Positions 55,681 to 64,000 of a stretch of DNA of 64,000 nucleotides are shown here, piece by piece. The DNA comes from Sphaerisporangium siamense (GTDB lineage Bacteria > Actinomycetota > Actinomycetes > Streptosporangiales > Streptosporangiaceae): positions 5,022,001-5,086,000 of the forward strand of contig NZ_JACHND010000001.1 of assembly GCF_014205275.1 (NCBI RefSeq), read 5' to 3'. The position numbers and the translations under genes are program-made. The notes under the pieces were generated by a model. The model did no database searches. It was not told the DNA's origin and worked only from the letters and a program-made list of their open reading frames with translations. Position 1 is the first letter of the stretch. The number at the start of each line of letters is the position of its first letter.

Positions 55681-55984
55681 AGGCGGCAAGCCGTGGCATG
55701 TGAGCCATGTCTCTCTATTTCATGATTCATAAATCGATGTTCGGTTAGAACTGCGCGAGAGCCAGCGCGTGGCCCAGGGCCCGCGCCGGTGGCACGTCCG
55801 CGCGCGGTGCCACGGGAAGCCGCTGGAAGACCCCGGAAAAGGAGGCAATCGGTTCGCGTCCGGACTCGTGTGAAATGCCTGGTTCTGTGATGATTCGTGG
55901 TGACCGGCCGCGGCCCGTACGGGTGGCGGCGGAGGCCACGATCCCCCGCCCTGACGGGAGCCGACGACGAAGGGGGCGCCGCCG
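55681..55984. other. 304-nt intergenic region between nrdB and mscS
   Basis: It starts with an AT-richer patch (55715-55745, around TTCATGATTCATAAATC) that probably contains a promoter. No stable terminator was recognised after nrdB, only a weak TGGC...GCCA pair. No gene was accepted. Confidence 0.4.
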
Positions 55985-57199
55985 GTGCCATCGCTAGGGA
56001 GCTGGACGCTGCTCGTGCTCACGGTCGTCGCGGCGGTCGTCGCGGTCGAGCTGCTGCGGAGGCTGCTGAAGTCGCGCCGGGTCAACGGCAGGTTCTCCCT
56101 GGCCGGGCCGCTGGTCGAGCGCTGCACCTGGCCCGGGTTCGCCACCGCGGGCGTGGTCGCGTTCAACACGGTGTACGTCCCCGGCATGACCGGGCACACC
56201 GGTGCCGACGGCCGGCCGGTCCCGGGGACGAGCGGCAACGCGATCGAGCAGGTCGTCACCCTCCTGCTCATCGCCTGCGTCGCCTGGCTGGTCATCCAGG
56301 CCGCCTACGCCGTCACCGACGTGGTGCTGGAGCGGCTCGGCACGGTCGAGGGCGAGGGCAACCGCAGGGCGCGGCGCATCCGCACGCAGATCGCGCTGGT
56401 CCGCCGCGTCGCCGCCGCCGTGATCATCATCGTGGCCATGGGCGCGATGCTGTTCAGCTTCCCCGCCGTCCGTGCGCTCGGCGCCGGGCTGCTGGCCTCG
56501 GCCGGCATCGCCGGCGTCGTGGCGGGCATCGCCGCGCAGTCCACGCTCAGCAACCTCATCGCCGGGCTGCAGCTCGCCTTCAGCGACGCCATCCGCCTGG
56601 ACGACGCGGTCGTCGTGGACGGCGAGTGGGGCCGCATCGAGGAGCTGACGCTCACCTACGTCGTCGTGCGCCTGTGGGACGAGCGGCGGCTGATCCTGCC
56701 GGTCTCCTACTTCACCACCAACCCGTTCGAGAACTGGACCCGCTACGAGAGCCGGGTCATCGGCCACGTCCTGCTGTACGTCGACTGGTCGGTCCCGGTG
56801 GACGAGCTCAGGGCCGAGCTGTACCGGCGGCTGCGCGACCACCCGCTGTGGGACCAGAAGGACTGGTCGGTCCAGGTCACCGGCGTCCAGCCCAACGGCC
56901 TGGTGGAGTTGCGCGCGCTGATGAGCGCCTCCGACGCCCCGAGCGTGTGGGACCTGAAGTGCGACATGCGCGAGCACCTGGTCTCCTACGTCCGCGAGAA
57001 GTACCCCGAGGCCCTGCCGCGCCTGCGGGTCGAGGAGACCGCCTTGCCCGGCGGCTCCGAGCGCACGGGGCCCCGGCCGGGCGCGGGCCTGCTCGGCGGG
57101 CCCCGCGCGCCCTACCCCGACGATGTCGCCGGCTCCCAGGCCGACGACGGCCCGCCGCCGAAGGTGGACGCCGACGCCGACGCGGGCCCGGCCCGCTGA
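55985..57199 (+). CDS. MscS-family mechanosensitive channel
   Basis: A 404-residue channel protein. About four hydrophobic helices lie in residues 5-180 (LLVLTVVAAVVAVELL, IEQVVTLLLIACVAWLVIQAAY, AAAVIIIVAMGAMLF). The pore helix and beta domain follow (GLLASAGIAGVVAGIAAQST, LSNLIAGLQLAFSDAIRLDD, VVDGEWGRIEELTLTYVVVR), which is diagnostic. An acidic, Pro-rich tail of about 45 residues extends beyond the usual C-terminus. It probably releases solutes under osmotic downshock. GTG at 55985 has AAGGGGG upstream. Confidence 0.92.
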   Translation: MPSLGSWTLLVLTVVAAVVAVELLRRLLKSRRVNGRFSLAGPLVERCTWPGFATAGVVAFNTVYVPGMTGHTGADGRPVPGTSGNAIEQVVTLLLIACVAWLVIQAAYAVTDVVLERLGTVEGEGNRRARRIRTQIALVRRVAAAVIIIVAMGAMLFSFPAVRALGAGLLASAGIAGVVAGIAAQSTLSNLIAGLQLAFSDAIRLDDAVVVDGEWGRIEELTLTYVVVRLWDERRLILPVSYFTTNPFENWTRYESRVIGHVLLYVDWSVPVDELRAELYRRLRDHPLWDQKDWSVQVTGVQPNGLVELRALMSASDAPSVWDLKCDMREHLVSYVREKYPEALPRLRVEETALPGGSERTGPRPGAGLLGGPRAPYPDDVAGSQADDGPPPKVDADADAGPAR

Positions 57200-57226
57200 C
57201 CGGAGCCCAGGGCGGTCAAGATCGCG

Positions 57227-58801
57227 TCAGCCGGCCTGCGGCCGCAGCACCCGCGTGGCGCCCGCGATCAGCGCCGTCGCCAGGATCCACCCCGAGGCGA
57301 TCAGGATGTTCGCCGGCCACTGCGTCCACCCCACCGGCTCCCACGCGGCGCGCTGCTCGAAGACGCTCACCGGCACCAGCAGGTCCAGCGTGTAGGGGAA
57401 GGCGTGGAACACGCGCCGCTCGTCCAGGCCCACCTGGGAGGGCGGGTACAGCGTGAACACCACCGTGCCCGCGACGAGCAGCAGCGCGAACCACACCCCG
57501 GCGAGCCACGCGCGGTGCCCGTACCCGACGGCCACGTCCAGCACGTACCCGCCCGTCCTGCCCGTGACGCCGAGCGTGGCCCGCCGCGCCCGCTGCTTGG
57601 CCAGCAGGACGGCACGGGCCTCCTGGTCGTGGCCGATCCTGCGATACCAGGCGGCGAGCTGCTCGTACGGATGCGGGCGGTACCCCTCGGGGTCACGCGC
57701 CAGCCAGGACAGGCGGTCGGCGAGGGTCATGCCGCCGCGCAGCGACTCGACGGTGAAGCCGTTGAGCCGCACGGCGGCGGGGTAGGCGTCGGCGGCGTCG
57801 AGCAGGACGCCGATCCGCGAGTAGCCGAGGTTGACCTCCCCGCTCATCGACGCCGGCCGCAGGATCAGCTCGTCCACCTGCATGTGGCTGAGGTGCAGGC
57901 AGCGCTCGCTCCCGGGCGCCGACAGCACCGCCTTGTCGAACGACAGCACCCCGGCCACCCGGGCGCCGCGCAGCCGGATCGTGCCCACGGCGGTGAAGCC
58001 GCCGCTGAACTCGACGCTGGACGCCTGGAGGTGGTCGGCGTACACGGCGTGCCCGCCCTGGTTCTCGATCACGGCTCGCTGCAGGTAGAGGCCGCTGTTG
58101 AAGCGGGCCCCGATCATCCGCAGGCCGCCGTGCGCGCGCAGGTCGCGGCAGAACGCGCCGCCGTCCACGATGAGGCCGCCCGCCCACAGCGCCCACTGGC
58201 TCTGGTCCCAGCCGCGCTCGCGCTTCTCGGCGTCGGTGAACGGGCGGCGCGCGTCCTCCAGGTAGCTCTCCGAGGCGCCGCCCCCGGGATCAGGGGGGAG
58301 CAGGGTGGCCCTGGCCAGGCGGAGCTGCCCGGTGATGTGCGCGTTGTCGAGTCGTAAGCCGGCGCGGATCGTGCAGGCGTCCAGCTCCAGCATCCCGTCG
58401 ATCGTGCAGCGCGCCGCCCGCAGGCGGTAGATGTCGCAGCCGCGGAACCGCACGCCCTTGGCGGTGGTGTCGGTCAGCGAGACGATGTCCGGCAGATGGC
58501 AGCCCAGCAGGTGCAGCTTGGTGGTGAGCGCGGCGTCGGAGAGGTTGAGGTTCCCTGGGATGTGCGCCCCGGCCAGCCGCAGCCCCGCGACCTGCCCGGG
58601 GCCGGGCGGGTTGGCGCCCAGCATGAGCGCGGCGATGACCTCGGCCCGCACCGTGCGCTCCCGTCCCCAGGAGGCGCCCTTCGCCGGGTCGTCGGCGTCG
58701 GGGTCCCCGCCGCGCAGGTCCACCCACGCGCCGGAGGGGTAGGCGTCCCACACCCGTCGCTCCGCGGCGGTCAGCCACCGGAACGGTCGTGATCTCCGCA
58801 C
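57227..58801 (-). CDS. Large protein with pentapeptide-like repeats and C-terminal membrane anchor
   Basis: A 524-residue protein of the actinobacterial type often annotated as membrane-associated oxidoreductase without evidence. Residues 55-320 contain strands spaced by about 20 residues that begin with A, G or V and end in L/I (NLNLSDAALTTKLHLLGCHL, GVRFRGCDIYRLRAARC), like a right-handed beta-helix of pentapeptide or bactofilin style. Two or three membrane helices lie at about 410-520 (AWLAGVWFALLLVAGTVVF, IASGWILATALIAG). GTG at 58801 follows TAGAGT (58808-58813, minus strand) by 6 nt and has no ribosome site, suggesting leaderless translation. Confidence 0.7.
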   Translation of the reverse strand: MRRSRPFRWLTAAERRVWDAYPSGAWVDLRGGDPDADDPAKGASWGRERTVRAEVIAALMLGANPPGPGQVAGLRLAGAHIPGNLNLSDAALTTKLHLLGCHLPDIVSLTDTTAKGVRFRGCDIYRLRAARCTIDGMLELDACTIRAGLRLDNAHITGQLRLARATLLPPDPGGGASESYLEDARRPFTDAEKRERGWDQSQWALWAGGLIVDGGAFCRDLRAHGGLRMIGARFNSGLYLQRAVIENQGGHAVYADHLQASSVEFSGGFTAVGTIRLRGARVAGVLSFDKAVLSAPGSERCLHLSHMQVDELILRPASMSGEVNLGYSRIGVLLDAADAYPAAVRLNGFTVESLRGGMTLADRLSWLARDPEGYRPHPYEQLAAWYRRIGHDQEARAVLLAKQRARRATLGVTGRTGGYVLDVAVGYGHRAWLAGVWFALLLVAGTVVFTLYPPSQVGLDERRVFHAFPYTLDLLVPVSVFEQRAAWEPVGWTQWPANILIASGWILATALIAGATRVLRPQAG

Positions 58802-58807
58802 ACCTGG

Positions 58808-58813
58808 ACTCTA
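58808..58813 (-). promoter_or_regulatory. -10 box of a probable leaderless transcript
   Basis: TAGAGT on the minus strand ends 6 nt before the GTG at 58801, without a ribosome site between. Confidence 0.5.
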
Positions 58814-58882
58814 GCGCGACGCCCCCGTCCCCAGCCGGTATGAACCCCCACGGACCCGGCGAATCCGGCCGTACGGCGGGGG

Positions 58883-59194
58883 TCAGTCGGGCTCGATGTG
58901 GATCGCCCGCTCCTCGGCCGACAGGTCGCCGTCGTCCGCGCCGAGATCGGCGGCGTACTCCTCGGACTCCACGTCCGGGCGGGCGCCCTCGTCGGGGGCC
59001 ACCAGCCGGTGCTCCTCGCGCGGCGAACGGGTGTGGTCCGGGGCCTCCCGCCACAGGCGGCGATCGAGGTCGTCGCGCTGCTGCGGGTCGTCCGGGGTGA
59101 TCTCGTAACCGATGGGCAGGTTCTCGGTCCACTCCTCGATCTGGGTCAGCTGCTCGTCGTCGCCCATGTCGGGCTCGCGTCTGGTCTCGCTCAT
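58883..59194 (-). CDS. DUF5709 family small acidic protein
   Basis: A 103-residue acidic protein. The DUF5709 core is recognisable: EEWTENLPIGYEITPDDPQQ, then DDLDRRLWREAPD, and RLVAPDEGARPDVESEEYA, ending LSAEERAIHIEPD. The function is unknown; such proteins are soluble and often abundant. ATG at 59194 is used, with ATG at 59167 (MGDDEQ) as an alternative; neither has a strong ribosome site. Confidence 0.75.
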   Translation of the reverse strand: MSETRREPDMGDDEQLTQIEEWTENLPIGYEITPDDPQQRDDLDRRLWREAPDHTRSPREEHRLVAPDEGARPDVESEEYAADLGADDGDLSAEERAIHIEPD

Positions 59195-59273
59195 ACGGCG
59201 GCCCTACCCCCGAACGGTCACATATTGCCAAATTTCCGGCATGGGATCGGGCAGCGGAAGTGAGATCCTGCCG

Positions 59274-60506
59274 CTACCGCTCGACGAGCTCGTTCTTGCC
59301 GATCACCACCACGCCCCCGCGCGTCACCGCGAAGCGCGAGCGGTCGTACTCGGTGTCCAGGCCGATGCGCGCCCCGTCCGGGATCACCACGTTCTTGTCG
59401 ATGATCGCGCGCCGCACCACCGCGCCCCGGCCGATCTTCACGCCGTGCATGAGCACCGAGTCCTCCACCTGGGAGTGCGAGTGCAGCACCACCCCCGGCG
59501 ACAGGATCGACCGCCGCGCCGTGCCACCCGAGACGATCACGCCGGGGGAGACCATCGAGTCCAGCGCGTGCCCCACCCGGTCGCCGTCCTCGTGGACGAA
59601 CTTGGCGGGCGGCAGCGGGTCGTGGCCGGTGTAGATCGGCCAGCGGTCGTTGTACAGGTTGAACACCGGCTGGGCGGACACCAGGTCCATGTGCGCGTCG
59701 TAGTAGGCGTCCAGGGTGCCGACGTCCCGCCAGTAGCCGCGGTCGCGCTCGGTGGAGCCGGGCACCACGTTGTGCGCGAAGTCGTACACCTCCGCCGAGC
59801 CGGACTTCACGAACATCGGGATCACGTCGCCGCCCAGGTCGTGCCGGCTGCTCGGGTCCAGCGCGTCCTCGCGCAGCGCGTCGATCATCGCCTGGGTTCT
59901 GAAGACGTAGTTGCCCATCGAGGCGTAGATCTGGTCGGGGGCGTCCGGCAGGCCGACGGCGTCCTTGGGCTTCTCGCGGAACGCGACGATCCTGCGCCCG
60001 GCCGGGTCGGTCTCGATCACGCCGAACTGGTCGGCCAGCGACAGCGGCTGGCGGATCGCGGCGACCGTCACGTCCGCGCCGGAGTCGATGTGCTGGTCCA
60101 CCATCTGGCGCGGATCCATGCGGTAGATGTGGTCGGCGCCGAACACGATGCAGTGCTCGGGCAGCTCGTCGTAGATCAGGTTCAGGTTCTGGAACAGCGC
60201 GTCGGCCGAGCCGGCGAACCAGCGCGGGCCGAGCCGCTGCTGGGCGGGCACGGGGGTGACGTAGTTGCCGAGCATGGTCGACATCCGCCAGGTGCGCGAG
60301 ACGTGCCGGTCCAGGCTGTGGCTCTTGTACTGCGTCAGCACGACCATGCGCAGGAAGCCGCCGTTGGCCAGGTTGGACAGCACGAAGTCGACCAGGCGGT
60401 AGATCCCGCCGAAGGGCACCGCGGGCTTGGCGCGGTCGGCCGTCAGCGGCATCAGGCGCTTCCCCTCGCCACCGGCCAGCACGATCGCGAGGATTCTCGT
60501 CGTCAT
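59274..60506 (-). CDS. glgC: Glucose-1-phosphate adenylyltransferase
   Basis: A 410-residue ADP-glucose pyrophosphorylase. The nucleotidyltransferase loop is [18 protein letters not shown], with KPAVPFGG, then [17 protein letters not shown] and [12 protein letters not shown]. The C-terminal left-handed beta-helix ends at [13 protein letters not shown] at 60506 follows TAACGT (minus strand of 60514-60519) by 7 nt with no ribosome site, implying a leaderless message. It is divergent from glgA. The product ADP-glucose feeds the GlgA-type enzyme across the spacer. Confidence 0.95.
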   Translation of the reverse strand: MTTRILAIVLAGGEGKRLMPLTADRAKPAVPFGGIYRLVDFVLSNLANGGFLRMVVLTQYKSHSLDRHVSRTWRMSTMLGNYVTPVPAQQRLGPRWFAGSADALFQNLNLIYDELPEHCIVFGADHIYRMDPRQMVDQHIDSGADVTVAAIRQPLSLADQFGVIETDPAGRRIVAFREKPKDAVGLPDAPDQIYASMGNYVFRTQAMIDALREDALDPSSRHDLGGDVIPMFVKSGSAEVYDFAHNVVPGSTERDRGYWRDVGTLDAYYDAHMDLVSAQPVFNLYNDRWPIYTGHDPLPPAKFVHEDGDRVGHALDSMVSPGVIVSGGTARRSILSPGVVLHSHSQVEDSVLMHGVKIGRGAVVRRAIIDKNVVIPDGARIGLDTEYDRSRFAVTRGGVVVIGKNELVER

Positions 60507-60513
60507 GGCACCG

Positions 60514-60568
60514 ACGTTACCCGCCTTTACCATGCCCAATCCGACGAAACACCGGTGAACGCTAAGGT
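60514..60568. promoter_or_regulatory. Divergent glgC/glgA promoters, both leaderless in layout
   Basis: For glgC, TAACGT (minus strand, 60514-60519) ends 7 nt before its ATG. For glgA, TAAGGT (60563-60568) ends 6 nt before the ATG at 60575. Neither start has a ribosome site, and the 68-nt spacer is too short for leaders on both sides. Confidence 0.55.
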
Positions 60569-60574
60569 CGTCCC

Positions 60575-61750
60575 ATGCGAGTCGATCTCCTGAGCCGCGA
60601 GTACCCGCCCGAGGTCTACGGCGGGGCCGGAGTCCATGTGGAATACCTCGCCGGGGAGCTGAGGAAGCTGGCCGAGGTGCGCGTCCGCTGCTTCGGCGCC
60701 CCGCGGGCCGAGACCGGGGTGGACGCCTACCGGGTCCCGGACGGCCTCGGCGGCGCCAACGCGGCCCTGCAGGTCTTCGGCGTGGACCTGGAGATGGCCG
60801 CCGCCTGCGCCGGGACCGACCTCGTGCACAGCCACACCTGGTACGCCAACCTCGCCGGCCACGTCGCCAAGATGCTGCACGGCGTCCCGCACGTGGTCAC
60901 CACCCACAGCCTGGAGCCGCTGCGCCCCTGGAAGGCCGAGCAGCTCGGCGGCGGCTACACCCTGTCCTGCTGGGCCGAGCGCACCGCGCTGCTCGCCGCC
61001 GACGCGGTGATCGCCGTCTCGGAGGGCATGCGGCGCGACGTGCTGGCCTGCTACCCCGAGATCGCGCCCGAGCGGGTCAGCGTGATCCACAACGGCATCG
61101 ACACCGCGCGGTACGCGCCCGACCACGGCACCGGCGTGCTGACCCGCCACGGCATCGACCCCGGCCGGCCGTACGTGGTCTTCGTCGGCCGCATCACCCG
61201 GCAGAAGGGCCTGGCCCACCTGCTGCGCGCCGCCCGGGCGTTCGACCCCGGCGTCCAGATCGTGCTCTGCGCGGGCGCCCCGGACACGCCCGAGATCGCG
61301 GCCGAGGTCACCGGCCTGGTGGAGGAGCTGCGCGCCGGGCGGGCGGGCGTCGTGTGGATCTCCGAGATGCTCCCGAGGCCCGAGGTGATCCAGATCCTCA
61401 CCGGCGCCTCGGTGTTCGTGTGCCCCTCGGTGTACGAGCCGATGGGCATCGTGAACCTGGAGGCCATGGCCTGCGAGACCGCCGTCGTGGCCACCGCGAC
61501 CGGCGGCATCCCCGAGGTGGTCGCCGACGGCGAGACCGGCCTGCTCGTTCCCATCGACCAGGGCGCCGACGGCGAGCCGCACGACCCCGAGGCGTTCGCC
61601 GCCGCCATCGCGGACCGGGTGAACGCCCTCCTGGCCGACCCGGCGCGCGCCGCCGCTCTGGGACGGGCCGGGCGAGCCCGCGCCGTGGAGCGTTTCTCCT
61701 GGCCCGCGATCGCGGCGCGCACCCGCGAGCTCTACGCGACGTTGCTCTAG
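60575..61750 (+). CDS. glgA: Glycogen synthase, GT4 type (GlgA/GlgM)
   Basis: A 391-residue glycosyltransferase family 4 enzyme. The N-terminus [20 protein letters not shown] is the actinobacterial glycogen synthase signature. The C-terminal half has [17 protein letters not shown] and the E-x7-E motif in [32 protein letters not shown]. In mycobacteria the equivalent protein uses ADP-glucose plus glucose-1-phosphate to make maltose-1-phosphate for alpha-glucan, which may apply here. ATG at 60575 is probably leaderless. Confidence 0.92.
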   Translation: MRVDLLSREYPPEVYGGAGVHVEYLAGELRKLAEVRVRCFGAPRAETGVDAYRVPDGLGGANAALQVFGVDLEMAAACAGTDLVHSHTWYANLAGHVAKMLHGVPHVVTTHSLEPLRPWKAEQLGGGYTLSCWAERTALLAADAVIAVSEGMRRDVLACYPEIAPERVSVIHNGIDTARYAPDHGTGVLTRHGIDPGRPYVVFVGRITRQKGLAHLLRAARAFDPGVQIVLCAGAPDTPEIAAEVTGLVEELRAGRAGVVWISEMLPRPEVIQILTGASVFVCPSVYEPMGIVNLEAMACETAVVATATGGIPEVVADGETGLLVPIDQGADGEPHDPEAFAAAIADRVNALLADPARAAALGRAGRARAVERFSWPAIAARTRELYATLL

Positions 61751-61796
61751 GAATTCCTATTAGCGTCGGACCGAAAACGGGCGCGATACCCGGAAA

Positions 61797-61816
61797 CTCC
61801 CGCTAATTCCCGGGAG
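61797..61816 (+). terminator. Short hairpin after glgA
   Basis: CTCCCG (61797-61802) and CGGGAG (61811-61816) with an 8-nt loop, then ATTCTC, 46 nt beyond the glgA stop. A second weak repeat, TCTCCG...TCTCCGGA, follows near 61848. Confidence 0.45.
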
Positions 61817-61939
61817 ATTCTCGCGGTACGTCGCGCCCATTGTCGGCATCTCCGAAATATCTCCGGAAACGCCTTCTTGTAAAGGTGCGCCGTTCTAGGC
61901 TTGCCGCAGCCCTGACGCTCGGAGATGCCGGGAGGACGC

Positions 61940-63757
61940 GTGGTCGTGGAGGAGCCCCGGGCGGGCGGGCCCCAGACGGGCCGGACCGGGCAGTACGGGG
62001 CGCCGCACGCCGCCCGGCGGCCCATGAGCAACACGACGCGCTACCTGTGCGCCGGGGCGTACCTGGACACCGGGTTCCGCAACAGGGTCCTGGAAGAGAC
62101 ATTGCGCGATGAGTTCCGCGCGGTTCCCCCCTCGTACGGCGATTTCGACCTCGCCCCGGTCATCCACCACTGCCGCCGCGCCCGCACCATGCTGATGGTG
62201 CGCGACCTGCTCATCACGCTGGTCTTCGTCGTGGGGATCTTCACGCAGTTCCTCGCCACCATCGGCTGGCTGTTCGTCCTCGCCCCCTACGCGCTGCTGA
62301 CGCTCGACCGGATACGCCGCGGGCCGCTGCCCGTGCGCCTGCTGCTGTGGGCCTGGGCGATCTACTCCGGCTTCACGATCGTGCTCACCGCCCTCCTCGC
62401 GTTGTTCGCCGGCGTGCTCGGCCCGCTGATCGGCCTGTTCCTCGGCCTGCCCGGCACCGGAGCCTCCGGCCTGATCCTGCGCTCGGCCGAGTCCACGCTG
62501 ATCAGCGTGTTCGTGGTGCCCCTGGCCACGCTCGGCGTCGCCCTCGCCTACCGCATCGTGACGTACATGACGCTCGTCGGCTCCCTCAAGCCCGGCTCGC
62601 CCGAGCCCGAGCCCGCCCCGGCCGACCCGCCCAAGCTCGCGCGCCGCCTCGACTACATCCGCAGGGCCCAGCGCGGCAACATCACCATGTACGCCAACGA
62701 GGACGCGTTCATGGGCGCGGGCGCCATCGAGCGCGCCTGGTCCATCGCGGTCGAGCTGGATCGCGCGCGGAGCGCCGACGGCGGGGAGCGGCGGCAGGCG
62801 CCCGCCGACATCGACCCGGTGGAGCTGCACGCCCACGTCCGCGACCGGCTCGTCGAGATGCGCGACGGCGTGCTCAGGCAGAACGAGAGCCTCCACCTGC
62901 TGCGCATGGGCGACCACGTCGTCACCCGCGGCGCGTTCGAGACGCCCGGCCCGGGGCGGTCCCTCCACCCGCTGATCATCCACGGCGGGCCGGGGAAGGC
63001 GCCCGGCCACGAACGGCCCGAGGACCAGGGACGCCCCCGCTACCAGGCCACCCCGGAGGAGATCGCCGCCGTCATCCGCCACCCGCAGGGCGGCGTGCGC
63101 TACTACCAGCGGGTCACGGTCGGCGGCTCCGGCCAGGAGATCCGGGACGCGCACGGCGGGCTGGTCGCGCCCGCGGAGGACCTGGAGGTCCTCACCTCGG
63201 CCTTCATCTATCTCGCGGTCGAGGGCCGCATGCTCTACACGCAGTTCGTCGTCACCGTGCTGCCGCCCGCCAAGGCCCTGTACCACATCGTCGACGAGCT
63301 GCCCACGATGAACGTGGCCCGCCTGGTCTGGGAGGCCGTCCGCGCGCTGAAGCTCCACCTGATGGCCGACGTGGCCGCCGCGCCCGGGCGTCTGGCCCGC
63401 ACCACCTGGCAGGCGGCCCGCCGGGCCCTCACCGCCCCCGACCCCGCCGACTACCTGGTCTACCGGTACGGCGCGCGGCTGAGCGCGCGGGAGATCGGGG
63501 CCGCCCCCGAGCCGCAGACGCACATCCAGGTGCTGGACACGCTCAAGTACACCAAGCTGATCGAGCAGCGCCTCACCGAGGCCGTGCTCGACTTCCTGGA
63601 GGACCGCGGGGTCGACACCGCCGGCTACCGCCTGCAGGCGGCGAGCGTGTCGATGAACACGCTCATGGTCGGCGCGGGCGGCACCGTGAACGGGCCGGTG
63701 AGCTTCGGCGTGAACTCCTCCGCCACCGTCAACAACCTGGGCCGCGCGGCCACCTGA
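61940..63757 (+). CDS. Membrane protein of unknown function, paired with the next gene
   Basis: About 605 residues. After a short basic leader there is a conserved-looking cytoplasmic segment (TRYLCAGAYLDTGFRNRVLEE), then about four to five membrane helices at residues 85-210 (LLITLVFVVGIFTQFLA, FTIVLTALLALFAGVLG, LISVFVVPLATLGVALAY). The C-terminal ~370 residues are soluble with ERAWSIAVELDRARS, YRVYGARLSAREIG-like and QVLDTLKYTKLIEQRLTEAV segments. It ends VNGPVSFGVNSSATVNNLG. No family was recognised. GTG at 61940 has GGGAGGA just upstream; GTG 61946 and ATG 61925 are alternatives. The next gene begins 22 nt later and shares the ATVNN-G motif. Confidence 0.7.
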   Translation: MVVEEPRAGGPQTGRTGQYGAPHAARRPMSNTTRYLCAGAYLDTGFRNRVLEETLRDEFRAVPPSYGDFDLAPVIHHCRRARTMLMVRDLLITLVFVVGIFTQFLATIGWLFVLAPYALLTLDRIRRGPLPVRLLLWAWAIYSGFTIVLTALLALFAGVLGPLIGLFLGLPGTGASGLILRSAESTLISVFVVPLATLGVALAYRIVTYMTLVGSLKPGSPEPEPAPADPPKLARRLDYIRRAQRGNITMYANEDAFMGAGAIERAWSIAVELDRARSADGGERRQAPADIDPVELHAHVRDRLVEMRDGVLRQNESLHLLRMGDHVVTRGAFETPGPGRSLHPLIIHGGPGKAPGHERPEDQGRPRYQATPEEIAAVIRHPQGGVRYYQRVTVGGSGQEIRDAHGGLVAPAEDLEVLTSAFIYLAVEGRMLYTQFVVTVLPPAKALYHIVDELPTMNVARLVWEAVRALKLHLMADVAAAPGRLARTTWQAARRALTAPDPADYLVYRYGARLSAREIGAAPEPQTHIQVLDTLKYTKLIEQRLTEAVLDFLEDRGVDTAGYRLQAASVSMNTLMVGAGGTVNGPVSFGVNSSATVNNLGRAAT

Positions 63758-63778
63758 GGCGATCGGGAGGACCATCCG

Positions 63779-64000
63779 ATGGGCGACGAGTACCGCGTCG
63801 AGGTGAGCGGGCGCGCGGACGGGCCGATCGCGCTCGGCCCGCACGCCCGCGCCACCGTCAACAACGTCGGCGCGCCGGTCACCCCGGCCGACGCCGCCGA
63901 GCTGCTCGACCTGCTGGAGCGGCTCATCGACGCGCACGCCGGCGAGATCCGCGACCCGGACAAGGCCTCCAGGGACCTGGCGGACGTGCGCGGCGAGCTG
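63779..64000 (+). CDS. Small protein sharing the TVNN motif with its neighbour (partial)
   Basis: 74 codons before the window ends. It opens MGDEYRVEVSGRADGPIALG, then RATVNNVGAPVTPADAAELL, and a long amphipathic helix LLERLIDAHAGEI. GGGAGG lies about 8 nt before the ATG. The gene is the second of a two-gene unit with the membrane protein. No known family could be assigned; the shared motif ATVNN[VL]G suggests a related fold or contact element in both proteins. Confidence 0.6.
   Translation, partial: MGDEYRVEVSGRADGPIALGPHARATVNNVGAPVTPADAAELLDLLERLIDAHAGEIRDPDKASRDLADVRGEL

Overview
This is a window of very GC-rich DNA from an actinomycete chromosome. Streptosporangiales-like or Streptomyces-like fits best, but the sequence alone does not fix the genus. 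The signs are about 70-75% GC, heavy G/C at third codon positions, many GTG starts, the DUF397 / DUF5753-XRE / anti-sigma-ATPase trio, a large SARP-type regulator, DUF5709, SAV_915 and class Ia ribonucleotide reductase under a cobalamin riboswitch. No phage, transposase or CRISPR array was seen. Most of the window is chromosomal housekeeping and regulatory DNA, with a few unusual islands.

Layout. 1-5460: end of a CbiX-like gene, a zinc-ribbon membrane protein, a Bcr/CflA-type MFS exporter, a WhiJ-like regulatory trio and a DUF72 protein. 5651-9158: RecD2-type helicase, an ABM monooxygenase behind a MerR-type promoter, and an LLM flavin oxidoreductase. 9245-21140: the histidine-utilisation region. 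It holds an ammonia-lyase-like gene on the minus strand, a DUF885 peptidase, an RpiR-type regulator, hutU, an M20 amidohydrolase (probable last step), a 41-codon micro-ORF, hutF and hutI. Together these convert urocanate to imidazolonepropionate, formiminoglutamate and N-formylglutamate, and probably on to glutamate. A catabolic-type glutamate dehydrogenase lies nearby at 24515-25858. 21293-24483: PadR plus a TIM-barrel hydrolase, and ArsR plus an SRPBCC protein. 25959-30912: giant SARP regulator divergent from a BBE-type FAD oxidase. 31056-37084: a membrane-spanning XRE regulator with an external beta-trefoil, followed by a 1551-residue secreted DNRLRE/LamG/FN3 protein.

37288-46254: serine hydrolase, FMN reductase, SAV_915, DJ-1/PfpI, a four-tRNA operon (Gly, Cys, Gly, Val), glmS, pirin, an ECF sigma factor of the SigG type and a beta/gamma-crystallin protein. 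46446-52041: a two-component system, a polyprenyl diphosphate synthase coupled to a multi-pass membrane protein, and a TctC-like lipoprotein. 52126-55680: cobalamin riboswitch and nrdAB. 55985-64000: MscS channel, a large membrane protein with pentapeptide-like repeats, DUF5709, divergent glgC/glgA, and a final membrane protein followed by a truncated partner gene.

The most unusual features are as follows. (i) Short tandem repeats are concentrated in and around the hut genes: 30-bp and 42-bp arrays that duplicate gene ends including the stop codon, a 42-bp array inside the lyase gene, a 59-bp array between hutU and the M20 gene, and a 24-bp array inside an insertion in hutF. (ii) The lyase has Gly-Thr-Gly where the Ala-Ser-Gly cofactor triad should be. 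(iii) The XRE/beta-trefoil membrane regulator and giant surface protein are separated by two identical palindromes, and the surface protein's tail drops sharply in GC. (iv) Many genes have a -10 box only 6-8 nt before the start codon, suggesting leaderless mRNAs.
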